Positions 1 to 7,425 of a stretch of DNA of 12,288 nucleotides are shown piece after piece (position 1 is the first letter of the stretch; the number at the start of each line of letters is the position of its first letter). The notes beneath the pieces are model-generated. The model was not told where the DNA came from and did no database searches. It was given only the letters and a program-made list of their open reading frames with translations. Origin of the DNA: Thermococci archaeon (GTDB taxonomy: Archaea; Methanobacteriota_B; Thermococci; Thermococcales; Thermococcaceae). The stretch spans positions 1-12,288 of the forward strand of contig QMUE01000017.1 of NCBI GenBank assembly GCA_003663535.1, read 5' to 3'. Both the position numbers and the translations under genes were made by a program.

Positions 1-291
1 TAATTTTTCCCAGAACTTGAATTCTTTATATTTTTCTTCTGCAAGGGCCTTCAATGGAACAAGGTATATTGTTTTCCCACCTTCCTGAAGAATTTTGTTG
101 ATCATTACTATCTCCGCTACGAGAGTTTTTCCAGAAGCTGTAGGAATTGCTAAGACAAGATTTTTTCCTTTAAGCACTTCAGTTTTCAGAGCATCTGCTT
201 GAGGAGGATATAATTCCTCTATGCCCCTCTCACGTAATAGACGTAATATCCTTTCATCTACTCCGAGTGATTTGAGTTCATCCACTTTCAT
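1..291 (-). CDS. hel308: Hel308/Hjm-type DNA helicase, N-terminal part (cut by window edge)
   Basis: Superfamily 2 DNA helicase of the Ski2-like Hel308 (Hjm in Pyrococcus) family, which unwinds forked DNA at stalled replication forks and during recombination. Only the first 97 residues lie in the window. Visible in order: the opening MKVDELKSLGVDERI typical of the family, a Q-motif-like LYPPQADAL near residues 31-39, motif I (Walker A) AIPTASGKT near 53-61, and motif Ia YLVPLKALAEEK near 80-91. I chose the ATG at 291 because homologues begin M-(R/K)-VDEL. In-frame ATGs at 297, 300 and 303 are alternatives. A TATA element about 25 bases upstream suggests a very short or absent leader. The identity is sure from the motifs. 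The rest of the protein lies outside the window. Confidence 0.9.
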   Translation of the reverse strand, partial: MKVDELKSLGVDERILRLLRERGIEELYPPQADALKTEVLKGKNLVLAIPTASGKTLVAEIVMINKILQEGGKTIYLVPLKALAEEKYKEFKFWEKL

Positions 292-317
292 ACTCATCAT
301 CATGCCTAAGAGAAAAG

Positions 318-332
318 CGTTTATATAACTTT
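318..332. promoter_or_regulatory. Divergent TATA element between hel308 and the broken gene
   Basis: The AT-rich core TTATATAA (321-328) is nearly palindromic. It lies about 25-30 bases from the hel308 start on the minus strand and about 22 bases before the ATG at 350 on the plus strand. One TATA site may therefore serve both directions, giving short or leaderless transcripts as is common in Thermococcales. The assignment rests on position and sequence only. Confidence 0.5.
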
Positions 333-349
333 TTAATTTGTTAAGCTTC

Positions 350-880
350 ATGAAGGTGGAGATACCATATTTAGTAATTGAAGTTAATGGAAAGCTTTTC
401 ATGATAGATGCTTATTTTTCCAAGAAGGTTGAGAAAATTGAGCATGCCAGTGTTCTCATCAAGAGATTTAAGAGGGATCTGCCCAGAGAGGCTCAGAATC
501 CCCTTCCAAGTTTAATAACAGAAAATGAGATAAAATTTTTTCCTTAAGAATGTTTTTAGTACTCTGTATGAGTGTTCAGGAAAAAAGTTGATGAGAGACT
601 TAGACATATGAGAAAGTGGAATATTCACAGGTTTTTGGGAATTCCTAGTGGATTTAAATGACATAAAGAAAAAGACAAAGAGCTCGCAAAACAAAATAGG
701 GAAATTCTCCTAGCATTGGCCCTGCTTCAAGAAGTTTTAGAAATTAAAAGCCCCAAGGAATTCGAAGAAATCAACATAAAACCAGTAGGTTGGAGGTACT
801 ATACTATCAAGGTCAGAGAAGATGGCATATACAATGAAAAAGGAGAGAAAGATGCAATTTATACTGAACTTTTGAAGATA
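350..880 (+). pseudogene. 5' part of a decayed gene of unknown function, interrupted by the IS element
   Basis: I do not recognise the family. The intact 5' piece starts at the ATG at 350 (MKVEIPYLVIEVNG) and runs 65 codons to a TAA at 545. The reading then continues in the next frame (KNVFSTLYE) for about ten codons and returns to the original frame as FRKKVDERLRHMRKW. It meets a TGA at 659 and carries on as HKEKDKELAKQNREILLALALLQEV to GWRYYTIKVREDG and YTELLKI at 880. Two compensating small indels near 540-580 plus one nonsense change would explain this. A TTG at 338 could extend the first piece by four codons, but it lies too close to the TATA site. The IS right end follows at 881. The 3' remainder is at 2272-2562, and removing the element joins the two in the same frame. 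Confidence 0.6.
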
Positions 881-2167
881 GGTGAACTGCCCCCTTATGG
901 GTGAGGCTTCGTGAGAGTTCATTCGGCATCCCGTTGCCAGTAGCCTCACTCTCACCGGCCGGTTCACACGGCCACTACCGGCTATCCCCCTAACGGGAGA
1001 ATCGCCGGCTACCTTCCGCAAAATGTTTAAGGCACCATTCACGTCAGCATTAATCAAAACTCCAGTGGAGGATTGGTAAAGCCCCCTCTTGACCCTCCTC
1101 CCCCAATACTCTTCCTTCTTTCCTATTGGCTCCAAAGCCAAAGCATCCGCTTTACTCGTGTACGCCTCATCAACTTCAATGAAGTTAACTCCATACCGCT
1201 CACACTTTGCCTTCAACTTTTGCTTGAAAAGGCCGTAAGGAATGTATTGAAAATTCTGATTATTCACTTTGCCCAAGGAAGCTCTTTGTTTCGCCTCCTC
1301 CAACTCCCCAATCACAATGCTTCCAATTTTATTCTCCAAACAGTACTCAATAATGTAATTCACGGCTTGGTTCATAAAATTGTTCATTACATTTTTCCTC
1401 TTCCTCAAAAGCAAAGCCATCTTCTTTCCAAACTTTACCCCCTGCTTATCGTATTGACTTTGCAACTTGGCCTTCTCCTTATTCCACCACCGGTTAAAAC
1501 TCTTCAACCACCGGCCTTCAATAATGAAGGCCGTCCCGGTGGAGGAGACACAAGTGGCGAAATTGTCCACGCCCAAATCAATGCTCAAGTACTTTGAGTA
1601 GTCTAAATCCTTCTTTTCAGGCTGAATCTCGTAAACGTACTCCACCTCGAACCAGAGGGCATTATACTTTGGTAAAATACGGACTTCCTTTATCCTGTGC
1701 CCTTTAACGTTCTTCGGTAGGGGAATTTCCAAGTGCATTACACCAAATTTTTTCGCAAAGTTCTTGCCAAGAGTGAGGATCACTTTATCCTCCTTCACCT
1801 TGAAGGATTGGTACGGGAAGATTAGTACGAAGTGACCATCTTTGGGTAAAAATCTCGGCGGGTGGGTCGGCCTATTGTAATTACCTTTTTTCCTTTCTTT
1901 GAGGAGCCTGAAGAATGAGCGGTAGTTTCTTTCAACGATCTTCATGGTTTGTTGGGCAACTTGGCTTGGCAGGAGTTTGTAGGGCTCGCCGTCTTTAACC
2001 AAGTGGTAAGCTTTGGTGAATGGTAGGAATGAGTCGTTCAACTCATAATATTGTCTCGTCACGTGTAGGGTGAGGTTGTAGAGATCCTTGGAGAGGTGGG
2101 TTAGAGTACGAAGAATCTTGTAAGTCTTCTTGTCCACTCGCAAGTGGTTCTTCTGAGTGAGGTACAT
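737..2167 (-). CDS. tnpB: TnpB RNA-guided nuclease, stop codon lost and C-terminus extended
   Basis: Transposon-encoded TnpB, a RuvC-type nuclease that in studied members is guided by an omegaRNA from its own 3' end. The start is the ATG at 2167, preceded by GTGAT at 2172-2176; a GTG at 2176 also opens the frame but overlaps that site. RuvC residues, numbered from the ATG: D197 in YLSIDLGVDNF, E288 in IVIGELEEAK, D375 in INADVNGALNIL. The usual CxxC...CxxC zinc knuckles are absent from the segment VDEAYTSKADALALEP to SSTGVLINADVN, where only TSKA remains. The family-like protein ends VRVRLLATGC at residue 414. The next codon (925-923) is CGA, while the short copy of the element has TGA there. 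The frame therefore runs 62 codons past the normal end, through the right end and antisense to the broken gene. The catalytic core looks intact, and the tail is probably not functional. Confidence 0.85.
   Translation of the reverse strand: MYLTQKNHLRVDKKTYKILRTLTHLSKDLYNLTLHVTRQYYELNDSFLPFTKAYHLVKDGEPYKLLPSQVAQQTMKIVERNYRSFFRLLKERKKGNYNRPTHPPRFLPKDGHFVLIFPYQSFKVKEDKVILTLGKNFAKKFGVMHLEIPLPKNVKGHRIKEVRILPKYNALWFEVEYVYEIQPEKKDLDYSKYLSIDLGVDNFATCVSSTGTAFIIEGRWLKSFNRWWNKEKAKLQSQYDKQGVKFGKKMALLLRKRKNVMNNFMNQAVNYIIEYCLENKIGSIVIGELEEAKQRASLGKVNNQNFQYIPYGLFKQKLKAKCERYGVNFIEVDEAYTSKADALALEPIGKKEEYWGRRVKRGLYQSSTGVLINADVNGALNILRKVAGDSPVRGIAGSGRVNRPVRVRLLATGCRMNSHEASPIRGQFTYLQKFSINCIFLSFFIVYAIFSDLDSIVPPTYWFYVDFFEFLGAFNF
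881..1010 (-). ncRNA. Candidate omegaRNA (reRNA) scaffold at the 3' end of tnpB
   Basis: GC-rich structured stretch overlapping the tnpB 3' end, in the place where omegaRNA scaffolds of TnpB elements lie. On the minus strand I see a stem CCGGC (1008-1004) with GCCGG (982-978), then TGGCC (974-970) with GGCCG (960-956), then GTGAGAG (955-949) with CTCTCAC (917-911), then the degraded right-end hairpin. The same three stems occur in the solo copy at 10648-10739, one of them with compensatory changes. If it acts as an omegaRNA, the guide would be the flanking bases read on the minus strand from 880 downward. The function is inferred from position and structure, and the 5' limit is arbitrary. Confidence 0.6.
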
Positions 2168-2202
2168 GGAAATCACTCATTACATATACCAATAGTAAAA
2201 AC

Positions 2203-2210
2203 TTTTAAAT
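2203..2210 (-). promoter_or_regulatory. TATA element of tnpB
   Basis: On the minus strand the sequence reads ATTTAAAA, about 25 bases before a predicted transcript start near 2181. This leaves a short leader that carries the GTGAT ribosome binding site at 2172-2176 before the ATG at 2167. It lies inside the left end of the element, so tnpB would bring its own promoter. Confidence 0.5.
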
Positions 2211-2229
2211 CTTTCGATATTGCCTTAGA

Positions 2230-2271
2230 GTGGTTGCATCCTCACCCTTTCGGAAGGAGTCTTCCAGGAGG
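2230..2271 (-). repeat. Left end of the tnpB element
   Basis: Read on the minus strand, the left end contains AAGACTCCTTCCGAAAGGG, which folds as a small hairpin (CCTT, CCGA loop, AAGG). The identical core occurs at 10511-10529 in the short element. Both copies are preceded by TTTTAT (2277-2272 here). Relative to the short copy, about six bases of the outer part of the left end are missing. The inner limit is approximate. Confidence 0.65.
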
Positions 2272-2562
2272 ATAAAACTCAGACATTTAGCACTCACAAA
2301 AGGCTTTAAAAACTCTATGAACCTTTTCAGGGCCGTCATAGAAAGTGAAAGCGTTGAAATTGACCCTATTAGAAAGTTTATCCTCAGGGAAATTTCTGTG
2401 GAGGTCCCACTTGAAGAAGAGTTGGTCAACGAGCTTCCTATAATAGTGGGAACTCTCTTTGTGCTCGTCGGAAGAATTATCAAGGCCCTTCACCTGGAGA
2501 TAAGGAATATCTATCCAGAGCACATAGAGAAGGCTAAGAAAGTTCTGGATTACACGCTTTGA
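2272..2562 (+). pseudogene. 3' part of the gene interrupted by the IS element
   Basis: An open frame of 96 codons plus stop, starting inside a codon run IKLRHLALTKGFKNSMNLFRAV and ending KKVLDYTL. No family is recognised. The middle (VEVPLEEELVNELPIIVGTLFVLVGRIIKAL) has a hydrophobic stretch, and the end looks helical. It has no start of its own beyond a GTG at 2230 that lies within the IS left end. An ATG at 2317 (MNLFRAVIES) could in principle start a shorter protein of 81 residues, but no clear ribosome binding site precedes it. Joining it to 350-880 by removing 881-2271 keeps the frame and gives a protein of about 273 residues, which is why I read the two pieces as one gene. Confidence 0.5.
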
Positions 2563-2568
2563 GGCTTT

Positions 2569-2592
2569 ATTCCCCTTTTCTTTTCTCTTGCT
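2569..2592 (+). terminator. Pyrimidine-rich tract after the broken gene
   Basis: A T-rich run (ATTCCCCTTTTCTTTTCTC) just after the stop at 2562 resembles archaeal oligo-T termination signals. The 83-base space to the convergent peptidase gene also has T-rich stretches on the minus strand (near 2606-2628). No other gene is seen in this gap. Confidence 0.35.
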
Positions 2593-2645
2593 ACTTCGAA
2601 AAAGTCCACAAAAATGGAGTTAAAAAGTATAAGGGCTAGGAATTA

Positions 2646-4556
2646 TTAATCCTTAAGCCACTTCTCCATCCAGCTCACTATAAGCTCAAGTCTCTTCATC
2701 CTGTGCTTTGGCTTTCCTTTTCTTGAGAGATCGTGATTTTCACCTGGGAATAAAGCAAGTTGCACTTCCTTGCCAAGATACCTCAAAGCTGTGAAGAATT
2801 GCAACGCCTCTGGGAGCCAACAACGATAATCCTCCATTGAGTGGATTATGAGAAGAGGTGTTTCGACGTTTGGAGCATATTTCAGCGGGCTCTTTTCCCA
2901 ATAGCCTTTGGTGTTGCTCCAAGGATCCCCACCTATTTGATCTGGGGCGAAGAAGTAGCCGATATCTGTCGTTCCAAAAAAGCTCGTCCAGTTAGATATC
3001 GAACGCTGGGTTACAGCTGCCTTAAACCTATTTGTATGCCCAACTATCCAGTTCGTCATGAAACCACCATAGGAACCACCAGTTACCCCAATCCTTTCCG
3101 AGTCTATAAAGTCAAACCTCTTTATCGCTTCGTCAACAACCTCCATCAAATCCAAGTAGTCCCTCTCGCCGTAGTGTTCCCTTATATCGGCAAAATCCTC
3201 TCCATAGCCGTCGCTTCCCCTTGGGTTGGAGAATATCACAACAAAGCCCTTTGCAGCTAAAACATGAAATTCATGCATGCATGAGTAACCATAGGCAGTT
3301 TTAGGACCTCCATGGATCTCAAGGACAGCAGGGTACTTCTTTCCTTCCTTAAAGCCAACGGGTTTCATTATCCAAGCATCAATTTCCATGCCATCAGAGA
3401 CTTTAACCCTAAAATGTTCCGGTTCTGAGAGTTTGTACTCCTCAATCCAATCATTAAACGCTGTAACCTTCTTCTCTTTGCCATCTTTCAAAATATAGAG
3501 CTCCGTTGGGGTTGTAGCATCTTGGGCAATAAAGGCTATGTAATCGCCGATGCCAAAGGTTTCTACACTCCTGTCTCCTCTCACAACTCGTTCTATCTTC
3601 CCTTTCAGATTGACACGGAAGAGGTTTGCCCTTGGGCCGTCGGTGGCGATATAATAGATCCACCCATCTTTGTAAATGAGTGGGTTTCTTGAAGGCCCCC
3701 TAACGTCGCAGTTGAGGGAATTATACGCTGAGCGATCAAGTTTTGCTGTGAGCTTTTTTATTTTCTTAGTTTTTGGATCAAAGTGATAAATATGCGTATT
3801 AGTTGCTCCTCCTCTCTCAAGGGTGCTCATTCTTAGAATAAATGTTTCATCATCAAGAGGAACAAAATCACCGATACGCCATTTAGAATCAGTAAGTTTT
3901 TCAACTTTCTTAGTTTTCACATTGATTACAAATAGATCGCTTATCCTTGGTTGTTTTTCTCTATCTTCTTGTGCCACAAAGTAGATTCTGGTTCCATCCC
4001 TGCTCCACTTGAGTGTTTGAACATTGAGATTTCCTCCAATGAGTTTCCTCTTCTTTCCACTTTCGACATCAACGAGATAAATGTGGCCCCTCTTTCCATA
4101 AACCCACCCTATCCCGTTAAACCAAAAAGGAACTTCCTTAATTAGGTGTACATCTTCTCCCTTTTTCTTCCTCTCAAGCTCTACTTGAGTAATCACAGCA
4201 AGAGTTTTACCATCTGAAGAGAATTCATAGTTGTTTATTCCAAATTTGAATCTCGTTAAGAGTTTAGCTTCTCCTCCTGCGGTGGGAATCAAATAAAGTT
4301 CGGCCTCTTTGCTCTCCTTTTCTCGTTTTGAAGTGAACGCTATTAACTTTCCATCTGGTGAAAAGCGAGGATTTGAATCTTTAGGCCCAGAGGTAAACTG
4401 CACAGCTTTTCTTCCATCATAAAGGTAAATTCTTGAAAAATATTCATCCTTTTTCACATTTATTTCACTTACTGTAAATGCAACTTTTTTCCTATATATA
4501 TCAAGTCCACCCACAAGTTTAAAGTTAGCCAAATCCTTTACATCAAGCTTCTTCAT
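2646..4556 (-). CDS. S9-family acylaminoacyl-peptidase-like serine protease
   Basis: Prolyl oligopeptidase family (S9C, acylaminoacyl peptidase type) of 636 residues, about the length of Thermococcales homologues. Such enzymes release N-acylated amino acids or cut short peptides in the cytoplasm. Residues about 1-370 form a beta-propeller with repeated WD-like strands such as NPRFSPDGKLIAFTS and TLKWSRDGTRIYFVA. The rest is an alpha/beta-hydrolase domain. Catalytic residues: S495 in VTGGSYGGFM, D576 in HSMEDYRCW, H608 in GENHDLSR. HGGP at 415-418 supplies the oxyanion hole. The ATG at 4556 is three bases after a perfect GGTGAT (4565-4560). No signal peptide is seen. The gene is transcribed divergently from tmcA and converges on the broken gene. 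The exact substrate preference cannot be told from sequence. Confidence 0.93.
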   Translation of the reverse strand: MKKLDVKDLANFKLVGGLDIYRKKVAFTVSEINVKKDEYFSRIYLYDGRKAVQFTSGPKDSNPRFSPDGKLIAFTSKREKESKEAELYLIPTAGGEAKLLTRFKFGINNYEFSSDGKTLAVITQVELERKKKGEDVHLIKEVPFWFNGIGWVYGKRGHIYLVDVESGKKRKLIGGNLNVQTLKWSRDGTRIYFVAQEDREKQPRISDLFVINVKTKKVEKLTDSKWRIGDFVPLDDETFILRMSTLERGGATNTHIYHFDPKTKKIKKLTAKLDRSAYNSLNCDVRGPSRNPLIYKDGWIYYIATDGPRANLFRVNLKGKIERVVRGDRSVETFGIGDYIAFIAQDATTPTELYILKDGKEKKVTAFNDWIEEYKLSEPEHFRVKVSDGMEIDAWIMKPVGFKEGKKYPAVLEIHGGPKTAYGYSCMHEFHVLAAKGFVVIFSNPRGSDGYGEDFADIREHYGERDYLDLMEVVDEAIKRFDFIDSERIGVTGGSYGGFMTNWIVGHTNRFKAAVTQRSISNWTSFFGTTDIGYFFAPDQIGGDPWSNTKGYWEKSPLKYAPNVETPLLIIHSMEDYRCWLPEALQFFTALRYLGKEVQLALFPGENHDLSRKGKPKHRMKRLELIVSWMEKWLKD

Positions 4557-4582
4557 AAGATCACCATACTAATTAAGGCCTT

Positions 4583-4640
4583 TTCGTATAAAAGTTTAGC
4601 GTTTAAATTAGTATCTTAATGGAGTATAGGTTTTTAAACA
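4583..4640. promoter_or_regulatory. Divergent promoter region for the S9 peptidase and tmcA
   Basis: On the minus strand CTTTTATAC (4594-4586) lies about 30-38 bases before the peptidase ATG. On the plus strand GGTTTTTAAAC (4629-4639) lies about 32-42 bases before the tmcA ATG. Both fit TATA elements with leaders of roughly 8-12 bases. The GGTGAT before the peptidase and the weaker GGGGATG (4660-4666) before tmcA would fall in these leaders. Confidence 0.5.
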
Positions 4641-4670
4641 TTCCAACTTTTTCATTTCTGGGGATGAAAA

Positions 4671-7112
4671 ATGACCGTGAAAGTGAGATTCGACAAGGAA
4701 GTGAGAGAGTACGCCAAGAGCGAGGGTGTTAAAGACTCAACCCTGAAGCTTACGGAAATAGCACTTGCTGAATCTATTGAAGAGTTCCACAGGAGAATAA
4801 TAGTTCTTGCAAGCGACACAATGAAAAAGGCCACATTGGCCGGAATTCTTGGAGGGGCCTCTGCTAAAATAATTTCTTTAATTCTGGGAGAACTTGTGAA
4901 AAAAAAGCTTAGAGATGAAAGTGAAGATAAAATGGAAGTGTTATATGCCACTGATGCCCTCGGACCAGAGACGTTTGGGAGAATGAGATATGAAGAATTC
5001 AGAAAACACTTTGATATTCTGGCAGGGAACAACGTAAATGTAACTTCTGTAACCTTCAAACATACTCGGGATATTCTGGGAAGAACTTACGATCTTCTTG
5101 TTCTTGATCTCAGCTACGATTTTTCTCCAAATGATCTTGGTAGAATAATTGAGACTGTGAGAGGAGGAGGATTAATTTTTGTTCTTGCGAACCCCTTTGA
5201 GAAATGGAAAAAGATGTGGACCGGTTTTCACAAAAGCCTCGTTACTCCTCCGTATACGATAGATGATGTAAAAAAGCGTTTTAACAGAAGACTAATCAGA
5301 AAGCTCGAAGAGCAAGAGGGAATCTACATCCTAGATGCAGATACACAAAAAATCTTAAAAGGGCCAGAAGAAGGAAAGAGCCAAGTAAAACTTCCTGAAA
5401 GAGAGAAAATTGAAATACCAGAAGAAATAAGGTTTCCAAGAGAACTTTACGAGCTTTGTCTCACAAATGGTCAAGTTGAGGTTCTTAAAAATCTCGAAAG
5501 CCTCATAGAAAGAGACGGTATGATTGTCCTAACTGCAGATAGAGGGAGAGGAAAAAGTGTCAGCGTAGGTATAGGCTCCATTGGGTTGGCAGTTAAATCT
5601 AAGAAGAAGCGTGTTAGAATAGTAGTGACAGCCCCGGAACTTGAAAATGTTCAAAGTCTTTTCCGTTTTGCAAAAAAGAGTCTCCAAAAACTTGGCTATA
5701 AACCAAAAGTGATTGAGGAAAATGGTCTTATAAAAGAAATATACGCTAAGGGTATCGGATTGAGGTATTATTCTCCAACTCAAGGATACAAGATGAATGC
5801 CGATGTTTACGTTATTGACGAGGCCGCTGGAATCCATGTTCCAATCCTCCATAAATACCTAAATAAGCCAAAAGTCATCTATTCATCAACAATACACGGA
5901 TATGAAGGAGCCGGGAGAGGGTTCTCCGTTAAGTTTCTGAAGAAGGCGAGAAACAAGAGAGAATTTAAAGAAATTCATCTCTCAGTCCCAATCAGATATG
6001 AAAGCAACGATCCCATTGAGAGATGGCTCTTTGATGTTCTTCTCCTCGATGCAGAACCAGTAGAACTTACAGAAGAAGACTATGAGCTTATTAGAAAGAA
6101 AGAGATCTACTTTGAAAAGCCAGACCTTGATGATTGGTTTGAAAATGATAGAGGAGATTTGAGACACTTTGTTGGTATCTACGTTCTCGCCCATTATAGA
6201 AACAGGCCAAGCGACGTTGCACTTTTGGCCGATGCTCCCCATCACGAAGCAAGGGTCCTTCGCTTGAAGAACGGAAAAATAGTATGTGCAGTACAGATCG
6301 CTAAAGAGGGAGGAATTCCAAAGAGGGACATAGATAAAATGGCCAAGGGATACAAACCAAGAGGTAACATAATACCAGACATGATGGTGAAGCACCACTA
6401 TGCGAAGGGGTTTGCACGACTAAAAGGATACAGAGTTGTGAGAATAGCAACCCATCCAGATGCCATGGATATGGGGCTTGGAAGCAGAGCTCTTGAATTG
6501 CTAATACATGAAGCTGATAAGGAGAACTTTGACTGGGTAGGAAGTGGATTTGGAGCAAGTGAAGAGTTGATAAGATTCTGGATCAGAAATGGTTTTGCCC
6601 CTGTTCATTTAAGCCCTTCAAGAAATCCCGTAAGCGGAGAATACACAGCTATAGTGGTAAAGCCAATAAGTAAAAAAGCTCAAGAAATAGTCAAAAAGGC
6701 CAATGATGAGTTTAGAATACGACTTACAGAGTGGTTAGGCGACACACACAAAGATCTGGAACCAGAAATAGCTAGGTGGTTGTTTGAAACTCCTTTTGGG
6801 GAGAGTGTTGACTATCCATTGAACATCACAGAGGTTCAGAAAAAGCGCCTTGAAATGTTTGTTGGGAAAGTTTTAACTTATGACACCGTTCTAGATGCAG
6901 TGAAACCAATAGTTAAGCTCTACTTCCTCGATGGCTGGATGAAGCCATACCTTGATGAAAGACAAATACATCTCCTCATTTACCGTGTTCTTCAATCCCA
7001 CACGTGGGAAGAAACGGCCAAGCTTATCAATAGAAGCCCAATGTTCACGATGATTGAAGTTAGAGATATAATAAGGGGGCTCTGGTATTATTACAAGCAC
7101 GTGATCAAATAG
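4671..7112 (+). CDS. tmcA: RNA cytidine N4-acetyltransferase TmcA (Nat10/Kre33 family)
   Basis: ATP- and acetyl-CoA-dependent enzyme making N4-acetylcytidine. Bacterial TmcA acts on elongator tRNA-Met. In Thermococcales the Nat10 homologue is known to acetylate many sites in rRNA, tRNA and mRNA. The 813 residues show the whole family architecture: an N-terminal DUF1726-like domain (about 95-180), an RNA-helicase-like ATPase with Walker A TADRGRGKS (288-296) and Walker B VIDEAAG (381-387), a GNAT acetyltransferase domain with RIATHPDAMDMGLGSRAL (591-608) and GSGFGAS (624-630), and a C-terminal RNA-binding part with VLDAVKPIVKLYFLDG (740-755). No key residue is missing and no frameshift is seen. 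The start at 4671 fits a GGGGATG site. It stands alone, divergent from the peptidase, and is followed by a T-rich terminator. Confidence 0.95.
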   Translation: MTVKVRFDKEVREYAKSEGVKDSTLKLTEIALAESIEEFHRRIIVLASDTMKKATLAGILGGASAKIISLILGELVKKKLRDESEDKMEVLYATDALGPETFGRMRYEEFRKHFDILAGNNVNVTSVTFKHTRDILGRTYDLLVLDLSYDFSPNDLGRIIETVRGGGLIFVLANPFEKWKKMWTGFHKSLVTPPYTIDDVKKRFNRRLIRKLEEQEGIYILDADTQKILKGPEEGKSQVKLPEREKIEIPEEIRFPRELYELCLTNGQVEVLKNLESLIERDGMIVLTADRGRGKSVSVGIGSIGLAVKSKKKRVRIVVTAPELENVQSLFRFAKKSLQKLGYKPKVIEENGLIKEIYAKGIGLRYYSPTQGYKMNADVYVIDEAAGIHVPILHKYLNKPKVIYSSTIHGYEGAGRGFSVKFLKKARNKREFKEIHLSVPIRYESNDPIERWLFDVLLLDAEPVELTEEDYELIRKKEIYFEKPDLDDWFENDRGDLRHFVGIYVLAHYRNRPSDVALLADAPHHEARVLRLKNGKIVCAVQIAKEGGIPKRDIDKMAKGYKPRGNIIPDMMVKHHYAKGFARLKGYRVVRIATHPDAMDMGLGSRALELLIHEADKENFDWVGSGFGASEELIRFWIRNGFAPVHLSPSRNPVSGEYTAIVVKPISKKAQEIVKKANDEFRIRLTEWLGDTHKDLEPEIARWLFETPFGESVDYPLNITEVQKKRLEMFVGKVLTYDTVLDAVKPIVKLYFLDGWMKPYLDERQIHLLIYRVLQSHTWEETAKLINRSPMFTMIEVRDIIRGLWYYYKHVIK

Positions 7113-7123
7113 GCTCAAACATC

Positions 7124-7153
7124 TGTTTTTTCGTTTTGCTACTATTTTTATTT
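7124..7153 (+). terminator. T-rich terminator after tmcA
   Basis: Two T-runs (TTTTTTCGTTTT and ATTTTTATTT) follow the tmcA stop within about 40 bases, the form usual for archaeal intrinsic termination. No strong hairpin precedes them. Confidence 0.45.
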
Positions 7154-7218
7154 AATATAGAACAGGCCAGAACTCTTCCAATTGCTTTTTAGCCCCTCGG
7201 AATTGGAGGATAATAACC

Positions 7219-7329
7219 TCAGATTACTTTTCTTTGGAAGTTCGTTGCCTCACATTTCACCCATTCTTTTTTAACTTCAGGCTTCCTCTCCTTCACCCAA
7301 AACCTTCTCAAACTCTCGAAACTAAACAT
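7219..7329 (-). CDS. Possible 36-residue protein, or remnant (doubtful)
   Basis: A short frame from an ATG at 7329 to TGA at 7219, reading MFSFESLRRFWVKERKPEVK and on to NFQRKVI. It is listed because an exact GGTGAT (7340-7335) sits five bases before the ATG, the optimal spacing used by other genes here. The peptide is basic and helical-looking and has a single cysteine. I recognise no family and see no clear TATA element upstream. It may be a genuine small protein, the tail of a decayed gene, or chance. Confidence 0.25.
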   Translation of the reverse strand: MFSFESLRRFWVKERKPEVKKEWVKCEATNFQRKVI

Positions 7330-7425
7330 CACACATCACCAATAATTGATAGAGTGGTCAAACTACAAGGGGATGATGGTCAAAAATGAACAAATCCGAC
7401 AATAAAGCCACGACAAAGTAATAAC

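Larger units (their letters stand above)
881..2271 (-). mobile_element. IS200/IS605-type element carrying only tnpB (IS1341-like)
   Basis: An element of about 1.39 kb in minus orientation. The left end is near 2230-2271 and the right end near 881-978. No tnpA (Y1 transposase) is present, so it is a TnpB-only IS1341-like element that would need a TnpA in trans to move. Ends were set by comparison with a second, short copy at 10498-10772. Both begin just after TTTTAT, share AAGACTCCTTCCGAAAGGG in the left end, and finish AGTTCACC at the right end. No target-site duplication is seen, as expected for this family, which transposes as single-stranded DNA. The terminal right-end hairpin that is near perfect in the short copy is damaged here, so this copy may be immobile. 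The exact ends are inferred and could be off by a few bases. Confidence 0.8.

Noticed and set aside
1073..1597. 174-codon open frame on the plus strand inside the IS element
   Set aside because: It lies fully antisense to tnpB, which has family motifs and catalytic residues. The antisense product is low-complexity and has no ribosome site.
2841..3260. Long plus-strand frame antisense to the S9 peptidase
   Set aside because: It is a shadow of the peptidase reading frame, with no promoter or ribosome site.
4652..5059. Minus-strand frame over the tmcA start
   Set aside because: It is antisense to tmcA, rich in Ser/Leu as typical shadow frames are, and has no start signals.
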